From: Pseudomonas alkylphenolica
GTDB taxonomy: Bacteria; Pseudomonadota; Gammaproteobacteria; Pseudomonadales; Pseudomonadaceae
NCBI RefSeq assembly: GCF_016009175.1
Contig: NZ_JADUCM010000011.1
Location: 1 to 64,000 of the forward strand
Direction: 5' to 3'
Length of the DNA stretch: 64,000 nt
The notes under the pieces were generated by a model. The model was given only the letters and a program-made list of their open reading frames with translations, was not told the DNA's origin and did no database searches. Below, in pieces: positions 43,043 through 52,740 of this stretch. The position numbers and the translations under genes were made by a program. The first letter of the stretch is position 1. Each line of letters starts with the position of its first letter.

Positions 43043-45478
43043 TTACCACTTGTAGGTGGCACTGGCGACGACGCTGCGCAGGTCGCCGTAGTAGCAGTAG
43101 AAACTGTCACAGGTGGAGATGTAGTCCTTGTTGAACAGGTTGGTGGCGTTGACGGCCACCGACGCGCCTTTGAGGCTGTTGTCCAGGCGACCGAGGTCAT
43201 AGTGCACGGCTGCGTCGAACACGGTGTAGGCATCGGCCTTGCCCAGCCAGGTGTTGCCCTGGTCGCCATAGGTGTTGCCGGTGTAGCGTGCGCCGGCACC
43301 GATACCGAAGCCGTCCAGTACGCCGTCGTGCCAGGTGTAGTCACCCCACACCGAGGCTTGCTGGTTTGGCATCAGTTGCAGGCGATTGCCTTTGAAATCG
43401 CCGTCCTGTACTTCGGATTTGGCCAGGGTGTAGGCGGCAATGACTTTCAGGTTTTCGGTGACGTCGGAGACAGCTTCAAGCTCCAGGCCATGGACTTTCA
43501 CTTCGCCGGTCTGGCTGGTGACAGGAATGCTGTTGATGGTGTTGGTCACCGCGACGTTCTTCTGGGTCAGGTTGTACACCGCTGCTGTCAGCAAGGTGTT
43601 GGAGCCCGGTGGCTGGTACTTGATACCCAGTTCCCACTGCTCACCCTCGGTGGGTTTGAACGACTCCGTCGGCGACACCGCAGCATTGCTGGCCGGCTGG
43701 AACGACTCGGCATAGGACAGGTACGGCACGAAGCCCGAATCGAACACATAGCTGATCGCGGCGTTGCCGCTGAATTTCTTGTCGCGCTCGGTGTTGGTTG
43801 CATCGCTCTTGTTGAAGAACTTGGTGCCGGTGTGCACCCAGTCCTCACGCCCGCCCAGCGTCAGGCGCCAGTTGTCGAGGGCCATCTGGTCCTGCACATA
43901 CAGGCCGGTCTGGCGGGTTTTCTGGTTGTAGTCGTAGAAGGCGTCGGAGCGTGGTGGGCGGACGATCGGCAGGCCATACACCGGATTGTTGACGTTGGTG
44001 GGCGGCACGTTGAAGCCGAAGATCGCCAGGTAGTTTGTGTTGGTGCGCTGGTGGTCCAGGCCGATCAGCAGTGTGTGGCTGATGTCACCGGTGGCGAAGT
44101 CGGCCTGAAAGTTGTTGTCGACAGCGAACTGGCTGATGTCTTCATCAACGTTGGTAGAGAGGCGACTGGCGTTGCCCTGATCGTCGACCGGGCCACCGGG
44201 TTGAAAGTAGCTGGAGACGGTAATCGTCTGGAATTCCAGATCTGATTTGGTATAGCGCAGGTTCTGACGGAATTGCCAGACATCGTTGATGCGATGCTCA
44301 AAGGCGTAGCCCAGCGCATAGTAGGTACGATCATAGAAGTCGTAGTCCGGATCGCCCAGGTTCTTGTGGTGAGAGATGTCACCGAACGGCATGTCGATCT
44401 TGGTGCCCTGGATCGGCCGGAACTGGCTGGTGACACCGGTATCGTCACGGGTGAATTGCGACAGGAAGGTCAGGCTGGTGTCTTCGTCAATGTTCCAGGT
44501 CAGGCTTGGGGCAATGTTGTAGCGCTTGTCGTCGATGTGGTCGACCTGGGTGCCACCGTCACGCAGCACGCCGCTCAGGCTGTAGAGGAACTGGCCTTCC
44601 TCGTCGATCTTGCCGGTGCTGGCAAAGTTGATCTGACGGTGGTTGTCGCTGCCGTACTGAACCTGGATTTCATGGCTGCTTTCGGCTTGAGGACGGCGGC
44701 TGACCATGTCGAGCAGGCCACCGGGTGGTGTCTGGCCGTAAATGGAGGAGGCAGGGCCGCGCAACAGGGCGAGGCGGTCCAGATTCCAGGTTTCGGCTTT
44801 CGGGTTGGCGTACACGCCGCGGGGCAGTGGCAGGCCGTCGAGAAACTGGGTCGGCTCGAAGCCACGCACGCGCATCCAGTCATAGCGTGTGTCGCTGCCA
44901 AAGCTGGCAGAAACGATGCCAGGCATGTAACGCACGGCATCATCCAGGCTGTGTACGCCGCGATCATCCATTTGTTCGCGGGTTGCGACAGAAATCGAGC
45001 GTGGTGCCTCGACGAGTGCGGTGTCGGTCTTGGTGCCTGCTGCAGTGCGTTTAGCCAGGTAGCCCTCTACCGGGCCCCAGGCGTTCTCCTGGTTAACGGA
45101 GGCATTGATATCAGTTACCGGCAGGGCCATCGCGCCTTCCGGCACGGCGACAACGGTGTAGGTTCCCGAATCACTTTGCTGCAATTGCAGGCCGGTGCCC
45201 CGCAGAGCGGCCTGCAGGGCGCCGATGCCGCTGTATTGACCGCTGACGGGCGACGAAGTGCGGCCGCTGGCCAGGCTTGGGTCCAGGCTCAGGGCAATGC
45301 CGGACTGGCTGGCAATCTGGGTGAGGGTGCTCGACAGCGGCGCTGCAGGCAGGTTGTAGGAGCGCTGCTCGCCCAACTGTTCGGCGGCGACCAGTGCGCT
45401 GCTCGCCAACGGGGTGGTCAGGGCGATGGCCACGGCCAACAGGCTTGGGCGCAAAATGGTTTTGATGGCGCGGGACAT
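43043..45478 (-). CDS. TonB-dependent siderophore receptor, FhuA-like with STN domain
   Basis: An outer-membrane receptor (811 aa): signal peptide (residues 1 to ~32), an STN signalling domain (about 50-105, SSTLTQIASQSGIALSLDPSLASG), plug domain (about 140-245, ALVEAPRSISVATREQM and LLRGPASSIYGQTPPGGLLDMVSRRP), and a beta barrel ending in Trp (VVASATYKW). The terminal CDSFYCYYGDLRSVVASATYKW resembles FhuA/FoxA-type receptors, so a hydroxamate siderophore such as ferrichrome or ferrioxamine is likely. The STN domain and the adjoining FecR and sigma genes predict cell-surface signalling. RBS GAGGAG. Confidence 0.92.
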   Translation of the reverse strand: MSRAIKTILRPSLLAVAIALTTPLASSALVAAEQLGEQRSYNLPAAPLSSTLTQIASQSGIALSLDPSLASGRTSSPVSGQYSGIGALQAALRGTGLQLQQSDSGTYTVVAVPEGAMALPVTDINASVNQENAWGPVEGYLAKRTAAGTKTDTALVEAPRSISVATREQMDDRGVHSLDDAVRYMPGIVSASFGSDTRYDWMRVRGFEPTQFLDGLPLPRGVYANPKAETWNLDRLALLRGPASSIYGQTPPGGLLDMVSRRPQAESSHEIQVQYGSDNHRQINFASTGKIDEEGQFLYSLSGVLRDGGTQVDHIDDKRYNIAPSLTWNIDEDTSLTFLSQFTRDDTGVTSQFRPIQGTKIDMPFGDISHHKNLGDPDYDFYDRTYYALGYAFEHRINDVWQFRQNLRYTKSDLEFQTITVSSYFQPGGPVDDQGNASRLSTNVDEDISQFAVDNNFQADFATGDISHTLLIGLDHQRTNTNYLAIFGFNVPPTNVNNPVYGLPIVRPPRSDAFYDYNQKTRQTGLYVQDQMALDNWRLTLGGREDWVHTGTKFFNKSDATNTERDKKFSGNAAISYVFDSGFVPYLSYAESFQPASNAAVSPTESFKPTEGEQWELGIKYQPPGSNTLLTAAVYNLTQKNVAVTNTINSIPVTSQTGEVKVHGLELEAVSDVTENLKVIAAYTLAKSEVQDGDFKGNRLQLMPNQQASVWGDYTWHDGVLDGFGIGAGARYTGNTYGDQGNTWLGKADAYTVFDAAVHYDLGRLDNSLKGASVAVNATNLFNKDYISTCDSFYCYYGDLRSVVASATYKW

Positions 45479-45583
45479 GCAGCAACTCCTCGACGAATAA
45501 GGGCTAATTAGCTTCCATGCCGAGCGAGAGCGGAAAAGTGATAGGGGTCTTATTGAAAATAATTTAGATTTTTATTGCGGCAA

Positions 45584-45601
45584 GGACGGCGGTCGCCGTC
45601 C
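45584..45601 (-). terminator. Hairpin between fecR and the receptor gene
   Basis: GGACGGC (45584-45590), loop GGTC, GCCGTCC (45595-45601); 21 nt past the fecR stop. On the minus strand it is followed by TTGCCGCAATAAAAATC. A partial terminator is plausible; the receptor promoter must lie between it and 45478. Confidence 0.6.
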
Positions 45602-45621
45602 GTCGCAAATGTCACCGGTAA

Positions 45622-46587
45622 TCACTGCGTTTTGGGGCGGGGCACTACGGTCACCCACCAGGGGGTGTGCTGTTCGATGTTTACCGGCAGGGTTGGTAGC
45701 AATGAGGCCAGCGCCAGGTCGGTATTGGTCAGCGGGAAGCTGCCGGTAATGCGCAGATCGGCGACCTCTGGAGCAACGCCCAGATGGCCAGTGCGGTAGC
45801 GCCCCAATTCGTCGAGCAAGTCGCTCAAGCGCACGTTGTCGACCACCAGCATGCCGCGGATCCAGGCATCGGCTCCGATGTTCACACCCACAATCTGGCC
45901 GAGTTTGTCGTGGCTCATGAGCACTTGCTGACCTTCGTGAAGGATCTGCTCGTTGCCGCTGTCCTGAGGCCTGGCGGCCACGGCCGATTGCAGGACGCTC
46001 AAGCGCGTGCCCTGGTCTTCGAGTTTGACCAGAAAGCGCGTACCCAAGGCGCGCAGGCGCCCGTCTTCGGTGGCGACAATAAAGGGACGATCATCCTTGT
46101 GCCCGGTTTCGATGGAAATCTCGCCTTCGTGCAGGACGATCAGGCGCTCTTTCTCGTTGAACCGGATATCCACCGCCGAATGGGTGTTGAGGCTGATCAG
46201 GGTGCCGTCGGTCAGGCGCAGGCTGCGTTGTTCGCCGGTGGCCGTGCGCTGGTCGGCGAGCCAATAGCCCAGCGACTGATGGGCGCTGAGCCAGCTGAGC
46301 ATCCCCACGACCAGTACCAGGCTGGCCAAGCCACTGCCAACCTTGCGTACGCGCTGGCGCAGACCGGCACGTGATTGCAGCAAGGCCTGGCGGGCGGGGC
46401 CGGCTGCGGCACTGAAGCGTTGGTCGAGCATGCCCAGTTGCATCCAGGCCCGTGCGTGTTCTTCACTGGCGGCATGCCAGCGGGCGAACTCGGCGCGCTC
46501 GTCGGCGCTGCCGTTGCCGGAGTCCAGGCACAGCTGCCAGGCAATGGCCGCGTCGAGGACGCGCGCACTGACCGGTTGGCCGTTCAT
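45622..46587 (-). CDS. FecR-family anti-sigma factor
   Basis: A 321-aa protein: cytoplasmic sigma-binding part (residues 1-80, with the conserved DAAIAWQLCL and FARWHAASEEHARAWMQL), one transmembrane helix (about 84-102) and a periplasmic FecR domain (SVDIRFNEKERLIVLHEGEISIETGHKDDRPFIV). It relays ligand binding at the TonB receptor's STN domain to the sigma factor. The start at 46587 overlaps the sigma gene stop (ATGA) and is preferred over one 10 codons earlier. Confidence 0.9.
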   Translation of the reverse strand: MNGQPVSARVLDAAIAWQLCLDSGNGSADERAEFARWHAASEEHARAWMQLGMLDQRFSAAAGPARQALLQSRAGLRQRVRKVGSGLASLVLVVGMLSWLSAHQSLGYWLADQRTATGEQRSLRLTDGTLISLNTHSAVDIRFNEKERLIVLHEGEISIETGHKDDRPFIVATEDGRLRALGTRFLVKLEDQGTRLSVLQSAVAARPQDSGNEQILHEGQQVLMSHDKLGQIVGVNIGADAWIRGMLVVDNVRLSDLLDELGRYRTGHLGVAPEVADLRITGSFPLTNTDLALASLLPTLPVNIEQHTPWWVTVVPRPKTQ

Positions 46588-47102
46588 GTCGGCTCGCCGT
46601 ACAGGGCGATGTAGCACTGGCGCATGCCCTGCGCCAGGTACTGGCGCACACGCGACACGGAAACGCCCAGGCGCTCGGCGATTTCGCCGTGGTTCAGGCC
46701 GTCCAGGCGGTTGTAGAGGAAGGCCGCGCGGGCTTTGCTCGACAGTTTGCCCAGCAGGCGGTCGATGGCCTTGAGGTCTTCGAGAATCAGGTGTTGTTCT
46801 TCCGGTGAGGGTTGTTCGGCTTCGGGGATCAGCATCAGTTCGGCCAGGTAGGCTTGCTCCAGGGCTGCGCGGCGAAAGTGATCGAACAACAATCCTCTGG
46901 CGATCGCCAGCAGAAACGCTCGGGGTTCGCGCGGCGCAGGCAACTGGTCGCGGCCCAGCAGGCGTACGAAGGTGTCCTGACTCAGGTCTTCGGCGCGCTC
47001 GGCGCAGGCGATATTACGCCGTAGCCAGCCGAGTAGCCAACTGCGATGGTCGCGGTAAAGCGTACCGACCAGCTCACTGTGTGGGCTTTGTGCGGACGAC
47101 AA
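46584..47102 (-). CDS. FecI-type ECF sigma factor
   Basis: A 172-aa extracytoplasmic-function sigma factor. Region 2 includes CAERAEDLSQDTFVRLLGRD and LLAIARGLLFDHFRR; region 4 has LDGLNHGEIAERLGVSVSRVRQYLAQGM. It should direct transcription of the neighbouring receptor gene when iron-siderophore is sensed. The start is TTG, behind GGGGAACG. A Fur-like box 31-45 bp upstream suggests iron repression. Confidence 0.9.
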   Translation of the reverse strand: MSSAQSPHSELVGTLYRDHRSWLLGWLRRNIACAERAEDLSQDTFVRLLGRDQLPAPREPRAFLLAIARGLLFDHFRRAALEQAYLAELMLIPEAEQPSPEEQHLILEDLKAIDRLLGKLSSKARAAFLYNRLDGLNHGEIAERLGVSVSRVRQYLAQGMRQCYIALYGEPT

Positions 47103-47132
47103 GACGTTCCCCGAAAAAGATGCGTTAACTAA

Positions 47133-47147
47133 CGAGAATTATTCGCG
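47133..47147 (-). promoter_or_regulatory. Fur box upstream of the ECF sigma gene
   Basis: CGAGAATTATTCGCG matches the 7-1-7 Fur consensus TGATAAT-N-ATTATCA at 9 of 14 positions, with an intact GA-AAT-N-ATT core. It lies between the sigma gene start and the stop of the exonuclease gene, where an iron-controlled promoter for sigma-fecR is expected. Confidence 0.65.
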
Positions 47148-47197
47148 ATTGTTACAGAATCTTCGCAGAAAACGCAATTGACACTCATCGGGTGACG

Positions 47198-47902
47198 CTA
47201 GAAACCGTGATTTTGCTGGCCTTTTCGCCGCCAGCGCTGAATCTGCCGGTCGAGCAAAGCCGGGCTGTCGAGTTGCTGGCGCCGGGCCTGGCTGAAGAGG
47301 ATCAGGGCCAGTTCGGCGGTGACCATGGCATCGGCACTGGCATTGTGCCGGGCGATGGCCTCGAGGCCGAAGCAGGCCGTCCAGTCGTCGAGTCCGGCTT
47401 CACGCAGGGTGAGTTGCGGGTTCAGCAGGGGGGCAAGTTCGGCCAGGTCGAGAAACGGGTGCTGCAGTCGATAGCCCAGGTGGTCTTTCAGGGCACGGGC
47501 GAGCATGCGTTGGTCGAACGGGGCATGAAAACCCAGTACCGGGCTGTCGCCAATGAAGGCCATCAGGTCAAGCAGCGCCTCGGCGGGGTCGCAACCGGCG
47601 GCGATGGCACTGGGGCCCAGGCCATGGATCAGCACACTGGAGGTCAGCTTGTGATCGCGTTGATACAAGGTGCGCTCGAACTGCTGGCTGAAATCGATGG
47701 CGCCGTCCTCGATCACCACCGCGCCGATCGACAGCACCTGGTCGCGGTGGGTGTTCAGGCCACTGGTTTCCAGGTCCAGCACCACCCAGCGCTGGCTGCG
47801 CAGGCTGTTTTCACTCAAGGGCGCTGGCGCGGCCAGCTGTGCCACGCGCTGACGGATCGACTCCTCGACCTGCCGCGGCCGAAACCAGGCGAACAGGCTC
47901 AC
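47198..47902 (-). CDS. DnaQ-like 3'-5' exonuclease
   Basis: A 234-aa protein of the DEDDh exonuclease superfamily (polymerase III epsilon-like). Exo I is WVVLDLETSGLN near residue 39, Exo II is around LGFHAPFDQRML near 123, and Exo III is ARHNASADAMVTAELAL near 185, with the catalytic His. The substrate is not evident; such proteins trim DNA or RNA. It starts with GTG overlapping the stop of the cNMP/CBS gene (GTGA), so the two are coupled. Confidence 0.88.
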   Translation of the reverse strand: MSLFAWFRPRQVEESIRQRVAQLAAPAPLSENSLRSQRWVVLDLETSGLNTHRDQVLSIGAVVIEDGAIDFSQQFERTLYQRDHKLTSSVLIHGLGPSAIAAGCDPAEALLDLMAFIGDSPVLGFHAPFDQRMLARALKDHLGYRLQHPFLDLAELAPLLNPQLTLREAGLDDWTACFGLEAIARHNASADAMVTAELALILFSQARRQQLDSPALLDRQIQRWRRKGQQNHGF

Positions 47903-49836
47903 AGCTGATACCTCAGGGCCAGGCTGCTTTGCAGGCGCTGGGCCTGGCGCAGGGATTCGCGCAGGATGCGCCGGTCAAGGTGATTGAGGCTGTCCGGGTC
48001 GACGCGGTTGGAGTAGGGCAGGTTCTGCCGGCTCTGTAGCTGATGTTGCTGCATGCGGGTTTGCTGGATGAAGTGGTAGGCCTCTTCGTAGGCGGCGCCA
48101 TCGAGCGGTTCGATGACCTCGCGCTTCACCAGTTCGCGCAGGCGCTCCAGGGTGTTGATAACGCTGATGCCGTTGGCCAGGGCCAACAGGCGTGCGCCGT
48201 CAACGAAGGGCGTAAGGCCCTGGACCTTGAGATCAAGGGTGCCGGCCTTGTCGTCGCCTTTGCGGGTCAGTACGAACTCGCGAAAGCGTCCGACCGGTGG
48301 CCGTTGGCGCAAGGCGTTGTCGGCCATCATGCGCTGGAACAGGCGGTTGTCGGCTACCTGCTCAAGGATGCTCTGGCGCAGTTGCTCGCAGGCCTGCTCC
48401 TCTCCCCAGACCACGCGCAGGTCGAAATAGATACTGGAGGCCAGCAGGTTTTCCGGGGTGGCTTCGCGAATGAACGCGGCGAAGCGCCGGGCCCATTCGG
48501 CGCGGGACAAACACAGCTCGGGGTTACCGGCCATGATGTTGCCCTTGCACAGGGTAAAGCCGCACTGGGCAAGGCCCTGGTTGATGTGCTGGGCCAGCGG
48601 TAGCAGGCGGCCGCGAATCTCGGCGGCGTGGGCGGCATCCCGGGCTTCAAACAGAATGCCGTTGTCCTGGTCGGTGTGCAGGGTCTGTTCACGGCGGCCT
48701 TCGCTGCCAAAGCACAGCCAGCTGAACGGCACACCCGGATCGCCCTTGTCCTGAATGGCCAGTTCGATCACCCGGCAAACCGTGTGATCGTTCAGCAAGG
48801 TGATGATCTGGGTGATCTGGGTCGAGGAGGCGCCATGGGCCAGCATGCGCTCGACCAGCTGGCCGATCTCGCCGCGCAGCGACACTAGGTTTTCGATGCG
48901 GCTGGCATGACGGATGGTCCGCGCCAGGTGCACCAGGTCAACGCGTTGCAGCGAGAACAGGTCACGCTCGGAGACCACACCGCACAAACGCTTGTCTTCG
49001 ACCAGGCAGACGTGGGCGATGTGCCGCTCGGTCATGGCAATGGCAGCGTCGAATGCACTGGCCTGCGGGCTGAGGTAAAACGGCTCGGCGGTCATGTGCC
49101 CGGCAATCGGCTGGGCAAAGTCGGCGCTGGCGTTGGCCACCACCTGGCGCAGGTCGCGCAGGGTGAAGATGCCGACCGGAAAGCGCTGCTCATCGACGAT
49201 GACGATACTGCCGACCTGTTGCTCATGCATCAGGGCTACGGCTTCACGCAGGGGCGTTTCGCGGCTGCAGACGACCGGGTGACGCATGGCCAGCTCACCC
49301 AGGTGGGTGTTGAGCGAGTACTGCGTGCCGAGGGTTTCCACCGCACGGCGCTGGACCTGTTGGTTGACCTGCTCCAGCAGGCTGCTGACGCCACGCAGGG
49401 CGAAATCGCGAAACACATGGGACAGTGCGAACAGGCGAATGAAGGCGGCCTTGTTCAGTTGCAGGCAGAAGGTGTCTTCGGCTGCCAGGTGTTCTGTGCG
49501 GGTGGCGCGTTCGCCGAGCAGGGCGGCCAGGGGAAAGCACTCACCGGTGGTGATTTCGAACGTGGTTTCGGTGCCGGGCCGCGTGACGTGCTGGCGCTCG
49601 CCGATCACCCGGCCCTGCTTGACGATATAGAAATGCTCGACGGGGCCGTCGCCGGGTTTGATGATGCTGTCGTGTGCCGAGTAGAAGCGCAGCTGGCATT
49701 GTTCCACCAGAAACGCCAGGTGGGCATTTTCCATCTGGTTGAACGGCGGAAAGCGTTGCAGAAACTGCAGGGTCCCTTGGATATTCTGCAGTACTGCAGT
49801 TTTTCCGGCCTGGGCGAAGGCGTCCGTTTTACTCAT
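47899..49836 (-). CDS. cNMP-binding/CBS/DUF294 nucleotidyltransferase-like protein
   Basis: A 645-aa soluble protein: an N-terminal cyclic-nucleotide-binding fold (about residues 22-140, FYIVKQGRVIGERQH), two CBS domains (about 155-275, RETPLREAVALMHEQQVGSIVIVDEQRFPVGIFTLRDL), a DUF294 nucleotidyltransferase-like domain with CFGSEGRREQTLHTDQDNGILFE near 390, and its C-terminal helical partner. The GS-X8-D-X-D pattern is kept. It looks like a nucleotide-sensing regulator or modifier; the target is unknown. The start at 49836 is chosen over one 21 codons up for its fit to AAGG and the family-like N-terminus. Coupled to the exonuclease. Confidence 0.85.
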   Translation of the reverse strand: MSKTDAFAQAGKTAVLQNIQGTLQFLQRFPPFNQMENAHLAFLVEQCQLRFYSAHDSIIKPGDGPVEHFYIVKQGRVIGERQHVTRPGTETTFEITTGECFPLAALLGERATRTEHLAAEDTFCLQLNKAAFIRLFALSHVFRDFALRGVSSLLEQVNQQVQRRAVETLGTQYSLNTHLGELAMRHPVVCSRETPLREAVALMHEQQVGSIVIVDEQRFPVGIFTLRDLRQVVANASADFAQPIAGHMTAEPFYLSPQASAFDAAIAMTERHIAHVCLVEDKRLCGVVSERDLFSLQRVDLVHLARTIRHASRIENLVSLRGEIGQLVERMLAHGASSTQITQIITLLNDHTVCRVIELAIQDKGDPGVPFSWLCFGSEGRREQTLHTDQDNGILFEARDAAHAAEIRGRLLPLAQHINQGLAQCGFTLCKGNIMAGNPELCLSRAEWARRFAAFIREATPENLLASSIYFDLRVVWGEEQACEQLRQSILEQVADNRLFQRMMADNALRQRPPVGRFREFVLTRKGDDKAGTLDLKVQGLTPFVDGARLLALANGISVINTLERLRELVKREVIEPLDGAAYEEAYHFIQQTRMQQHQLQSRQNLPYSNRVDPDSLNHLDRRILRESLRQAQRLQSSLALRYQL

Positions 49837-50016
49837 GAACCTTACCGCGTCTTTGTATGTCGGCGCAGGGGCGCCAACCTTGTTGTTTTCGACCCTCATG
49901 GTCGGTCGCCTGCTGCCCAGTGCCCATTGGACGTAAGTCTAAACAGTGCGACGTGTACGTAAGTCCATGTGTCAGGTGTCAAATAGCCGACGAAAGGCAG
50001 GTTGCAAGTCAGGCAA

Positions 50017-50517
50017 ATGCAGTCTGAACTTGATTCAAAGGACATTTTTAGGGTCATAGATGATGAGACAGCCATGCCTGACCATGACGACATACTAAGT
50101 GATGCCGAGCGTGAAGCGCTGGCTACGGTGAGCGTTCCTGCGGCTGCAGTACAGAAGGTGTTGATCGTCGATGACAATCGGGTAGCGCGTGAATCGCTGA
50201 CCAGTTATCTGAAAACCAAGGGCATTGGGTGCGTCACGGCAGCAAACGCCGAGCAGGCGTTGAAGTGCCTGAAAGCCGAACGGGATGTCGGGCTGTTGAT
50301 TACCGACTTGCGCATGGGGCCATTCGATGGCCTGGAGCTGATCCGGCAGATTCGTGAATCGGAGCGAGCGGCGTTGCCGATCATCATCGTTTCAGGCGAT
50401 GCCGATGTACCGGACGCCATCGCAGCGATGCACCTGAGCGTTGTCGACTTTCTGCTCAAACCCATCGATCTGGACAAGCTGGTAGCGCTGGTGCGCAAGG
50501 AGTTGGGCATTGCATAA
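50017..50517 (+). CDS. CheY-like response regulator
   Basis: A 166-aa protein: a ~45-residue acidic N-terminal extension (DDETAMPDHDDILSDAEREAL), then one receiver domain with KVLIVDDNRVARE, the phospho-acceptor Asp in LLITDLRMGPFDGLE, Ser in IIVSGDADVP and Lys in VVDFLLKPIDLDKL. There is no output domain and no adjoining kinase. Start uncertain: ATG at 50017 is used, ATG at 50074 (147 aa) is also possible. Divergent from the cNMP/CBS gene and convergent with glcB. Confidence 0.82.
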   Translation: MQSELDSKDIFRVIDDETAMPDHDDILSDAEREALATVSVPAAAVQKVLIVDDNRVARESLTSYLKTKGIGCVTAANAEQALKCLKAERDVGLLITDLRMGPFDGLELIRQIRESERAALPIIIVSGDADVPDAIAAMHLSVVDFLLKPIDLDKLVALVRKELGIA

Positions 50518-50519
50518 AC

Positions 50520-50554
50520 CCCAATCGCGACACCGCTTGGGCATCGCGATTGGG
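50520..50554. terminator. Hairpin between convergent response regulator and glcB
   Basis: CCCAATCGCGA (50520-50530) and TCGCGATTGGG (50544-50554), a perfect 11-bp stem with a 13-nt loop, between the stops at 50517 and 50563. It can serve both directions; the minus strand has GGGGTTTATG after it. Confidence 0.75.
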
Positions 50555-50562
50555 TAAGGGCA

Positions 50563-52740
50563 TTACAGGCCGTTCTTGGCCTTGAACTCACGACGGCGAC
50601 GATGCAGTACCGGCTCGGTGTAGCCGTTAGGCTGCTTGGTGCCTTCTACTACCAGTTCGACGGCTGCCTGGAAGGCGATGTTGCTGTCGAAGTCCGGTGC
50701 CATCGGGCGGTACAGCGGGTCGTTGGCGTTCTGCTTGTCCACCACCGGCGCCATGCGCTTGAGGCTTTCCAGCACCTGGGCTTCGGTGACGATGCCATGG
50801 CGCAGCCAGTTGGCCAGCAGCTGGGCGGAAATACGCAGGGTGGCGCGGTCTTCCATCAGGCCGACATCATTGATGTCCGGCACTTTCGAGCAACCTACGC
50901 CCTGGTCGATCCAGCGCACAACGTAGCCGAGGATGCCCTGGGCGTTGTTGTCCAGCTCGTTGCGTTTTTCTTCGTCCGACCAGTTGGTGTCGGTCGCCAG
51001 CGGGATGGTCAGGATGTCGTCCACCGAAGCCGGTGCACGCTTGGCCAGCTCTGCCTGACGGGCGAACACGTCAACCTTGTGGTAGTGCAGCGCATGCAGC
51101 GCAGCAGCGGTCGGCGACGGTACCCAGGCGGTGTTGGCGCCTGCCAGCGGGTGAGCGATCTTCTGCTCGAGCATGTCGGCCATCAGGTCCGGCATGGCCC
51201 ACATGCCTTTACCGATCTGGGCGCGGCCTTGCAGACCGGTGGCCAGGCCGATATCGACGTTGGAGTTTTCGTACGCGCCGATCCACTTCTGGGTCTTCAT
51301 GGCACCCTTGCGCACAACGGCGCCGGCTTCCATGGAGGTGTGGATTTCGTCACCGGTACGGTCGAGGAAGCCGGTGTTGATGAACACCACGCGCTCTTTG
51401 GCGGCTTCGATACAGGCTTTGAGGTTGACCGTGGTACGGCGCTCCTCGTCCATGATGCCGACCTTCAGCGTGTTGTGCTTCATGCCCAGCACGTCTTCGA
51501 TGCGACCGAACAGTTCGTTGGTGAACGCTGCTTCTTCAGGGCCGTGCATTTTCGGTTTGACGATGTACACGGAACCGGTGCGGCTGTTCTTGCGGCTGGT
51601 GTTGCCGTTGATGTTGTGGATCGCCGCGAGGTTGGTGACCAGACCGTCGAGGATGCCCTCGGGCACTTCGTTGCCGTCCTTGTCGAGGATGGCGTCGATG
51701 GTCATCAGGTGACCGACGTTACGCACGAACAACAGGGAGCGGCCGTGCAGGGTGACGGTGCCACCGTTCGGTGCGCTGTATTCACGGTCCGGGTTCATGG
51801 TCCGGGTGAAAGTCTGGCCGCCTTTGCTGACGCTTTCCGACAGGTCGCCCTTCATCAGGCCGAGCCAGTTGCGGTAGATCACTACCTTGTCGTCGGCATC
51901 GACAGCGGCAACCGAGTCTTCGCAGTCCATGATGGTGGTCAGGGCGGCTTCCATCAGCACGTCCTTGACGCCTGCGGCGTCGGTCTGGCCGACCGGGGTG
52001 CTGGCATCGATCTGGATTTCGAAGTGCAGGCCGTTGTGCTTGAGCAAAATGGCGGTCGGTGCCGAGGCTTCACCGTGGAAGCCGATCAGTTGGGCATCGT
52101 CACGCAGGCCGGTGTTGCTGCCGCCTTTGAGGGCTACAACCAGCTTGCCGCCTTCGATGCGGTAGGCGGTGGAATCAACATGCGAGCCGGCTGCCAGCGG
52201 CGCGGATTCGTCAAGGAAGGCACGGGCGAAGGCAATGACCTTGTCACCGCGAACCTTGTTGTAGCCTTTGCCTTTTTCCGCGCCACCGGCTTCGCTGATG
52301 GCGTCAGTGCCGTACAGGGCATCGTACAGCGAGCCCCAACGGGCGTTGGAAGCGTTCAGGGCAAAGCGCGCATTCATCACTGGTACGACCAGTTGCGGGC
52401 CGGCCATGCGGGCGATTTCGTCGTCGACGTTTTGCGTCGAGGCCTGGAAGTCTGCAGCTTCTGGCAGCAGGTAACCGATTTCCTGGAGGAAGGCTTTGTA
52501 AGCCACGGCATCGTGAGCCTGGCCTTTGCGTGCTTGGTGCCAGGCATCGATCTGTGCCTGTAGCGCATCACGTTTGGCCAGCAGTGCTTTGTTCTTTGGA
52601 GCGAGGTCGTTGATGATCTTCTCTGCCCCCACCCAGAACTGCTCGGCGTTGACGCCGGTTCCGGGAATGGCTTCGTTGTTCACGAAGTCGAACAGGACTT
52701 TGGCGACCTGAAGGCCACCGACTTGAACGTGTTCAGTCAT
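50563..52740 (-). CDS. glcB: Malate synthase G
   Basis: A 725-aa enzyme condensing glyoxylate and acetyl-CoA to malate, the second glyoxylate-shunt step. Family marks include [29 protein letters not shown] near residue 265, [31 protein letters not shown] near 400, and [18 protein letters not shown] near 500. The start at 52740 is chosen for GAGG upstream; an ATG four codons earlier lacks this. Single gene. Confidence 0.96.
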   Translation of the reverse strand: MTEHVQVGGLQVAKVLFDFVNNEAIPGTGVNAEQFWVGAEKIINDLAPKNKALLAKRDALQAQIDAWHQARKGQAHDAVAYKAFLQEIGYLLPEAADFQASTQNVDDEIARMAGPQLVVPVMNARFALNASNARWGSLYDALYGTDAISEAGGAEKGKGYNKVRGDKVIAFARAFLDESAPLAAGSHVDSTAYRIEGGKLVVALKGGSNTGLRDDAQLIGFHGEASAPTAILLKHNGLHFEIQIDASTPVGQTDAAGVKDVLMEAALTTIMDCEDSVAAVDADDKVVIYRNWLGLMKGDLSESVSKGGQTFTRTMNPDREYSAPNGGTVTLHGRSLLFVRNVGHLMTIDAILDKDGNEVPEGILDGLVTNLAAIHNINGNTSRKNSRTGSVYIVKPKMHGPEEAAFTNELFGRIEDVLGMKHNTLKVGIMDEERRTTVNLKACIEAAKERVVFINTGFLDRTGDEIHTSMEAGAVVRKGAMKTQKWIGAYENSNVDIGLATGLQGRAQIGKGMWAMPDLMADMLEQKIAHPLAGANTAWVPSPTAAALHALHYHKVDVFARQAELAKRAPASVDDILTIPLATDTNWSDEEKRNELDNNAQGILGYVVRWIDQGVGCSKVPDINDVGLMEDRATLRISAQLLANWLRHGIVTEAQVLESLKRMAPVVDKQNANDPLYRPMAPDFDSNIAFQAAVELVVEGTKQPNGYTEPVLHRRRREFKAKNGL

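Noticed and set aside
50602..52563. 653-codon plus-strand frame opposite glcB
   Set aside because: Codon-bias shadow of malate synthase; no recognisable motif and no suitable start.
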